The position numbers and the translations under genes are program-made. A stretch of 64,000 bases of DNA from assembly GCF_963583255.1 (NCBI RefSeq), contig NC_084817.1:14948121-15012120 (forward strand), in the 5' to 3' direction. Shown here piece by piece: positions 59,001 to 64,000 of this stretch. The DNA is from Pyrus communis. Lineage: Eukaryota > Streptophyta > Magnoliopsida > Rosales > Rosaceae. The notes beneath the pieces are model-generated. The model was given only the letters and a program-made list of their open reading frames with translations, did not search any database and had not been told where the DNA came from. Each line of letters starts with the position of its first letter. The first letter of the stretch is position 1.

Positions 59001-60035
59001 GGTTTAAGTACATAGAATGGGCCTAAAATAGGTTGGTTTGCATGGCATAGAATGTTTGATTTGGGCTAGAGGTTTTCCATGGCTCAAAGGATTTGTTTGA
59101 TTGGGCTAGGCCCTTTGTTTTATGTCCCCAAAGAGCATACAAGGCTTTAATTTCATCCATCCTCTTTGCTCCATGATTATGCTATCCAATCCATGCCCAA
59201 AAGTGCCCCAAATAGCCTCAAAATGCACTTTCTTGCTCCCTAAGCCCTTAGAACCTGAAAACACACAAAAGAAGCATAAAGGACTAAAATAACTAGAGAA
59301 ACATAACGTAAATGCACGAGAACAAGCCATTTAAGTCGCATGAATATGCTCCTATCATATCTCTATTATGCAATCATGTAGGGGACTTGTGGGGAATGTT
59401 TTGGGTTGTCGTATGCAATCATCCAATTCAATAACGTTAGGAAAATCTGAAGGTTAATTTAAGCGAACCTAATTAACTTGGGGCGTTGAGAATTCATGGG
59501 TTATTGAAAAGCAATTGGAAATCGTTTTATATGCAAGTATAACATGTGTGGAGATGAACCCCTTAGCTAGCTTCCCATCCATTCAATTCCATCAAATTCG
59601 TTTTACAATCTGTTCTAATTTAAAAAGTTTGTTTTGTTTTTAAATTCGTCCAAAACCAATCCCCCTTTACTTTGTTGAGTCATAGTAGTTAGAAATCACT
59701 TTAGTTTGTGTTCTTAAGTGTCTTAGGTCAAGTTAAAACCAATTTTCGTCCAAAGTTGTGTCTAGTGTTCAAAACTGCCCAGATTGTGTTTTTAAGGCAG
59801 TTTTGAGTGTTTTGGTGCTGTTTTCAGTCTTTTGGTTTGTTTTGATGATTTAAAGTTTAGTTTTGCATTCCTTGAGTCTAGTATAGTGTTTTATATTGTG
59901 TTTTTACGTTTTTGAGTCAAATCCAAGTGATTAATAATCCCTCCTAATCCCCGGTCCAGAACGATCCCTACTTACATTCTTCACTACAATTGATAAAAAG
60001 AGGGTTTAATTTGTGTGCGTATAATTCTCGCATCA
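56093..60035 (+). repeat. 3' LTR of E3, interrupted by M11
   Basis: Own segments 56093-57770 and 59363-60035, matching 45133-47482 (offset 10960 in the first part). Repeats of TTTCCTAGTTGAATTAGGA at about 56335-56470. Confidence 0.9.
57771..59357 (-). repeat. solo LTR M11, short, promoter region deleted
   Basis: 1,587 bp, TGATGCGAGAA...CTCCTATCA, perfect TSD TATCT (57766-57770, 59358-59362). About 0.8 kb shorter than relatives: at about 58940 the leader side is joined directly to the distal part of U3, removing the CATGCA-rich region and TATA box. The last 418 bp match 16618-17035 of the E4 LTR. Confidence 0.9.
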
Positions 60036-60790
60036 TTTCACAATCATGTTAAGTAAATTCTTGGCATAAGTTTCATGCAATTCATAGTAACGAGTGCTTC
60101 GTCAATGCTTATGGTTTTCAAAGAACTTAATGATTCTTGCTTGTATCTCTATTATGCAATTCATGTAGGGAACTTGTGGTGAATGCTTTTAGTTGTCGTA
60201 TGCAATCATCCAATTCAATAACGTGAGGAAAATCTGAGGGTTAATTAGTGCAATTCACGGTTAATCTGGGGTGTTGAGGTGCATGGTTTATCGGAAAAGC
60301 AACTGGAAATCAATTTATGTTAGAAAGTATCATGTGTGGAGAAGTATCCCTTGGCTATCCCATCATCCATTAGTTTTTCTTATTTTCGTCCAAAATCTGT
60401 TTTAAAGTTTTAAGTCACTTGTTTTCTTTTAAATTCGTCCAAAATCAAAACCCCCTTTCTTATTTGGTCCAAATCTGTCCAAAAGAGTCTTTTTGAGTCT
60501 TTAGAGTCAAAACCAAGTGTATTTTCGTCCAAATTAAGTCCTAGAGTCTAAATTGAGTCTTTTTGGTTGTTTTTGAGTCTTTAAAGTTTGTTTTGAGTCA
60601 TATAAGTTAGTAAGAGTCTTGTGAGTCTATTTAAAGTGTTTTAAAACATATTTTTACATCTTTGAGTGAATTTTCATTAGATTAGCAATCCTTCCTAATC
60701 CCCGGCCTAGAACGATCCCTACTTATATCTATACTACAATTGTCAAAAAGAGGGTTTAATTTGAGTGCTATCTTTTATCACATCAGTCTC

Positions 60791-61346
60791 CTACAAAAAG
60801 AAGTGGCGTTTGAATTCACCAAGGAATGCACGGCTTCATTCAATCACCTCAAAGAGTTGTTGACCACGGCACCAATCATTGTTCCACCTGATTAGAGCCT
60901 CCCTTTTGAGTTAATGTGTGACGCCTCTGATTATGCTCTAGGGGCTGTTTTAGGGCAAAGGAAAGACAAGAGGCCGCATGTCATCTACTATGCCTCACGG
61001 ACGTTGAATGATGCCCAACTGAATTATTCCACAACCGAAAAAGAACTCTTGGCTATTGTATTTGCATTAGATAAGTTTAGATCATATCTTCTTGGTACTA
61101 AATTAATTGTTTTTACTGACCATGCAGTCTTGAAGTATCTTCTCACCAAAAAGGAGGCCAAGCCAAGACTCATTCGTTGGATGCTCCTACTTCAAGAGTT
61201 CGATCTTGAAATTTGAGACAAGAAAGGATGTGAAAACGTGGTGGCTGACCACCTCAGCTGAATGGTGGGTAAAGAAAAGTCCATTCCCATCTTAGAAACA
61301 TTCCCGAATGAGCAACTTCTGTCCATTGAGGTAAGAACTCCTTGGT
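60791..61346 (+). pseudogene. pol: E2 RNase H domain, three stops
   Basis: Continues pol after the TSD of S7 (…CLL-QKEVAFEFT). RNase H motifs: [15 protein letters not shown], the [17 protein letters not shown] stretch, [12 protein letters not shown]. In-frame stops: TAG 60893-60895 (expected Trp), TGA 61214-61216 and TGA 61259-61261 (both expected Arg, CGA). All are C-to-T or G-to-A changes, as methylated repeats acquire. It would degrade the RNA strand during reverse transcription. Confidence 0.87.
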
Positions 61347-62613
61347 ATGCCGATTTGGTCAATTTCTTGGTGTCTAAGCAAGTTCCAACGTGATAAACTT
61401 GTTCATGATGCACGTTTTTATGTTTGGGATGATCCATATTTATGGAAATTCTGCCCAGATCATATTGTGCATAGATGTGTGCCCGAATCTGAATTTAATT
61501 CCATTCTTACATTCTGCCATACTTATGCATGTGGGGGACATTTTGGCACCCAAAGGACAGCCCTAAAGGTGTTACAATCTGGATTTTATTGGCCTAATCT
61601 CTTTAAAGATGCTAAAATGTTTTGTTTAACATGTGATAAGTGTCAAAGAACAGGTAACATAGGGCCTAAGGACCAAATGCCGCAGCAATCTCTCTCTTTT
61701 GTGGAAATTTTTGATGTTTGGGGTATTGATTTCATGGGCCCCTTTCCTCCATCTTTTGGTTTCACTTACATCTTGCTAGCTGTCGATTATGTTTCCAAAT
61801 GGGTGGAAGCCAAAGCCACCCGTACTAACGATTCTAAGGTTGTCGCAGATTTTGTGAAATCTAATATTTTTGCTAGGTTTGGCCACGAGTTTTAATCAGT
61901 GATGGGGATTCTCACTTTTGTAACCGCACCATTGAAGCTATGCTCAAGAAGTACAACGTTACGCATATTCCACACCTTATCACCCTCAAACTAATGGGCA
62001 AGCTGAGGTTTCAAATAGGGAGATCAAACAAGTTCTAGAAAAAACCGTGGGACCCTCAAGACGAGATTGGAGTTTGCGGTTGGACGATGCATTGTGGGCC
62101 TATCGTACGGCTTACAAAACTCCCCTTGGCATGTCACCTTTTCGGCTTATATATGGTAAGCCATGTCATTTGCCCGTTGAGTTAGAGCACAAGGCACATT
62201 GGGCTGTGAAAACCTTCAATTTGGACATAGACGCTGCTGGAGTTCATAGGAAGCTCCAATTAGATGACCTTGAGGAGATTAGGAACGAGGCTTACGAGAA
62301 TGCTCGCATCTACAAGGATAAGACGAAGGCTTATCATGATAAGATGCTTCGTACCAAAACGTTCTCCAAGGGGCAGAAAGTGTTGCTTTTTGATTCAAGA
62401 CTTCGGTTATTCCCTGGTAAGTTACGTTCTAAATGGATTGGACCTCTTGTTGTTACTAATGTTTTTCCTCATGGTGCAGTCCAAGTCCAAAGCTTAAAAA
62501 GTGGCCACGAGTTCAAGGTAAATGGGCATAGATTGAAGCCTTACTACACTCTGTTTGAGGAGCATGTTGTGGAGGAAACACCCCTCCATGCCGTGGCCTC
62601 CCCTGAAGCTTGA
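61347..62613 (+). pseudogene. pol: E2 integrase, frameshifted
   Basis: An HHCC-type zinc domain ([11 protein letters not shown]...CLTCDKCQ) and the start of the rve core ([13 protein letters not shown], first catalytic Asp) lie in the 61347-61895 frame. A frameshift near 61885 moves the second Asp region (ISDGDSHF) to another frame. A further shift near 61970 leads to the 62047-62613 frame with the rest of the core ([26 protein letters not shown]) and the C-terminal GPLVV...HGAVQVQS part. At least three frame breaks (about 61375, 61885, 61970), so inactive. Confidence 0.87.
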
Positions 62614-64000
62614 TGGAGGTGTTCGTCCGGCTGCACGACGTTAAAGCAAGCGCTATGAGGGAGGCAACCCATCCATTCAACAAAGGAAGCCCTAGGAATC
62701 CCCCAAATTCGAGATTTGCGTTCCTCAAACCCTTCTCTTTGTTGTTGTTTCTAATCTGCCATGTTATGTTGTTTAGTTGCTGTTTGTGTGTTTACTTGTG
62801 TTTTGTGTGCATTTATGTTTAAAACATTGAGGACAATGTTTGATTTAAGTGTGGGGGGGGGGGGGGGGGGGGGGTAACTAAGTATATTTGATGCAAATTC
62901 GTGGGATTTTATCACTCATAACTTCAAGTGTTGTTCCTTGCTGTTTTAAAGTGTTTTTAAGCTGTTTTGGACTGTTTTAGTGTGTTTTGTTTTATAACTC
63001 CGAAAATCACATAAAAATTTGAAAAACATGTTTTGAAAAGCCTAAAAAGAGTGTTTTGAGTCGTTTTTGTGTGTTTGCGTCTTAGGGTACCTTCCAACAC
63101 AATGATGAGGATTTGGTTTGTAATTGCATGACTATTAAAAAGAGTTATGAACATGGAGAAAAGTTTGATTTACTCTTGGTACATGCTTGGTTATGGTTAT
63201 AATGTATGACTTCACATGCAATCATAAAAGAAAAAAAATCGTTTTTGTAACATGCTTGAAGGAAGGAACTCAATCAAACGCTACAACCTTGTGAGACTTG
63301 AGCCTAGACGTTATTTGGAGAGTTAAAATCTGTGCATTATTGTTTTCTAAAGTCGTTGCATGGTCTCATTATTCTTTGCTTGGTTACTACTTAGAAGGCG
63401 TTTCATCATATAGTTCCAAATGCTAGAACTCATGCCCATTTCATTCGAAGCATGTTATTGATTTACATAACACGTATTCAAGAAGAAGTTGTGTAGTGAC
63501 CACCATCAAAGCCAAATTGCCGTGTATCCTACTTCATTATATGTTTAAGTTAACCCCGTTGAGCCTTGTTTAGCCTTTATTCTTTGTTAACCCACATTAT
63601 CCTCACCTAGCCTAGTTTAGGACAGTCCACACCTTTGTTCTTAAAAGATAGTGAGCATGACTTAAATGAATTCCTTTTGAGTTACATTATGCAAGAAAAT
63701 GAGTGTGGGGGAGGGAATGTTTGTTCTTAAAGTTTATATGTATGTTTTGAGATTCAAAAGAAAAGAAAAAGTTGTGAAAAACGTATGAAAAAGAAAAACA
63801 GAAAAGAAAAGAAAGAAAGAAAGGAAAAAGAGCTTGAAAAGATGTAAGAATGAGTGATTAAGTGTTGAATGTTGAAGAAAGGGTCCAAAACACCAAATCT
63901 GGCCCTAAATTGTCTAAATTTTCCCTTTTTGTTCAAACGTTGAGTTTTCATTCAAAAGTGAATTCTAAGTTGATTCAAGTGCTTTGCTCACTATTTCTTT
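62614..64000 (+). other. 3' internal region of E2 (to window edge)
   Basis: No env-like or antisense ORF follows integrase. The sequence joins E1-type 3' region at about 62710 (AGATTTGCGT; E1 9136). It holds the palindrome and G22 tract, the GTTTT-rich part, a PPT-like AGTGTGGGGG at about 63702-63711, and a purine tract (63745-63835). The PPT and 3' LTR lie beyond the window. Confidence 0.85.
62822..62874 (+). other. palindrome plus G22 tract of E2
   Basis: AAACATTGAGGACAATGTTT at 62822-62841, then 22 consecutive G at 62853-62874. Longest of the four G-tracts (7, 9, 14, 22). Confidence 0.85.

Larger units (their letters stand above)
45133..60035 (+). mobile_element. E3: two-LTR Ty3/gypsy element, pol deleted and interrupted
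   Basis: LTRs 45133-47482 and 56093-60035 (the latter split by M11), perfect TSD TTTCA (45128-45132, 60036-60040). LTRs start TGATAGGAGCATATTTACGCACC, a third subfamily. I count roughly 17-20 differences over 2,350 bp, so E3 is clearly older than E1. The internal part keeps PBS, gag and protease to 49884, then LTR S8, an inverted LTR fragment with S9, and the 3' region. RT, RNase H and integrase are absent. Confidence 0.92.
43826..60785 (+). repeat. solo LTR S7 in E2 pol, interrupted by E3
   Basis: Own segments: 43826-45132 and 60041-60785 (about 2.05 kb). Starts TGATAGGAGCATATTTAGG and ends TATCACATCA; perfect TSD GTCTC (43821-43825, 60786-60790). U3 has CTTATCC-type repeats (about 44123-44205) and TATA-like TATATAAA near 44573-44580. 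Hairpin 1 region is strongly altered (about 44777-44819). Perfect arms GGCTAAA/TTTAGCC at 44884-44902 sit where hairpin 2 is expected. Confidence 0.88.
37820..64000 (+). mobile_element. E2: autonomous-type Ty3/gypsy (Athila-like) element, defective; 3' LTR beyond window
   Basis: 5' LTR 37820-40019, PBS 40025-40042, gag 40148-41647, protease/RT 41648-43825, then solo LTR S7 (TSD GTCTC), then RNase H and integrase 60791-62613, and the 3' region to the window edge. No aORF lies between integrase and the 3' region, unlike E1. Several stops and frameshifts, plus loss of the RT catalytic box, make it inactive. Confidence 0.9.

Noticed and set aside
62614..62830. Envelope-like ORF after integrase, as in some Athila elements
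   Set aside because: Only short frames (70 aa or less) without signal peptide and transmembrane pattern; the sequence joins the non-coding 3' region within about 100 bp.

Overview
This window is plant nuclear repeat DNA. I find no ordinary host gene in it. Essentially every base belongs to long terminal repeat (LTR) retrotransposons of one Ty3/gypsy clan, inserted into each other in both orientations. The primer binding site matches the 3' end of plant tRNA-Asp, the gag has a CX2CX4HX4C knuckle, and pol runs protease-RT-RNase H-integrase; together these point to the Athila-like lineage. LTRs are 2.0-2.7 kb, begin TGATAGGAGCATAT and end GCATCA, and make 5-bp target-site duplications (TSDs). 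The host is probably a eudicot with a repeat-rich genome; Rosaceae is only a guess.

Layout. (1) 1-2876 and 13640-14530 are the two halves of an old element, H1, carrying an antisense ORF. It is split by E1 (2877-13634, TSD ACCAC), a complete element with nearly identical LTRs, so a very recent insertion. E1 has no protease, RT, RNase H or integrase. It carries a 444-aa gag/pol-derived fusion ORF, an antisense cassette with a ~224-aa coiled-coil ORF, and a long 3' region. (2) 14531-20737 is a minus-strand element of the same type (E4), joined head-on at about 20735 to the 3' end of a plus-strand element. (3) 21058-37000 is one LTR expanded by a nest of six solo LTRs: L2, S1, L3, P4, M5 and P6. 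(4) 37001-37819 is the 3' region of another copy, X. (5) E2 (37820 to beyond 64000) is an autonomous-type but dead element with gag, protease, RT, RNase H and integrase. Its pol is split by solo LTR S7 (43826-60785), which is split by E3 (45133-60035, TSD TTTCA), itself broken by LTRs S8, S9 and M11.

How the parts may work together (inference): E2/E3-type elements are the autonomous form. E1, H1 and E4 are non-autonomous partners that share LTR, PBS and PPT signals but have replaced pol with an antisense ORF cassette. E1's young age implies that a functional partner was active recently elsewhere in the genome. Apart from that antisense cassette, the most interesting signals are RNA-level: a hairpin in the LTR kept by wobble and compensatory changes, a U5/PBS/leader segment that can pair in two alternative ways, a palindrome plus G-tract in the 3' region, and a template-switch scar that removed the RT catalytic box of E2. 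All comparisons were made by eye; no alignment, folding or database search was run.
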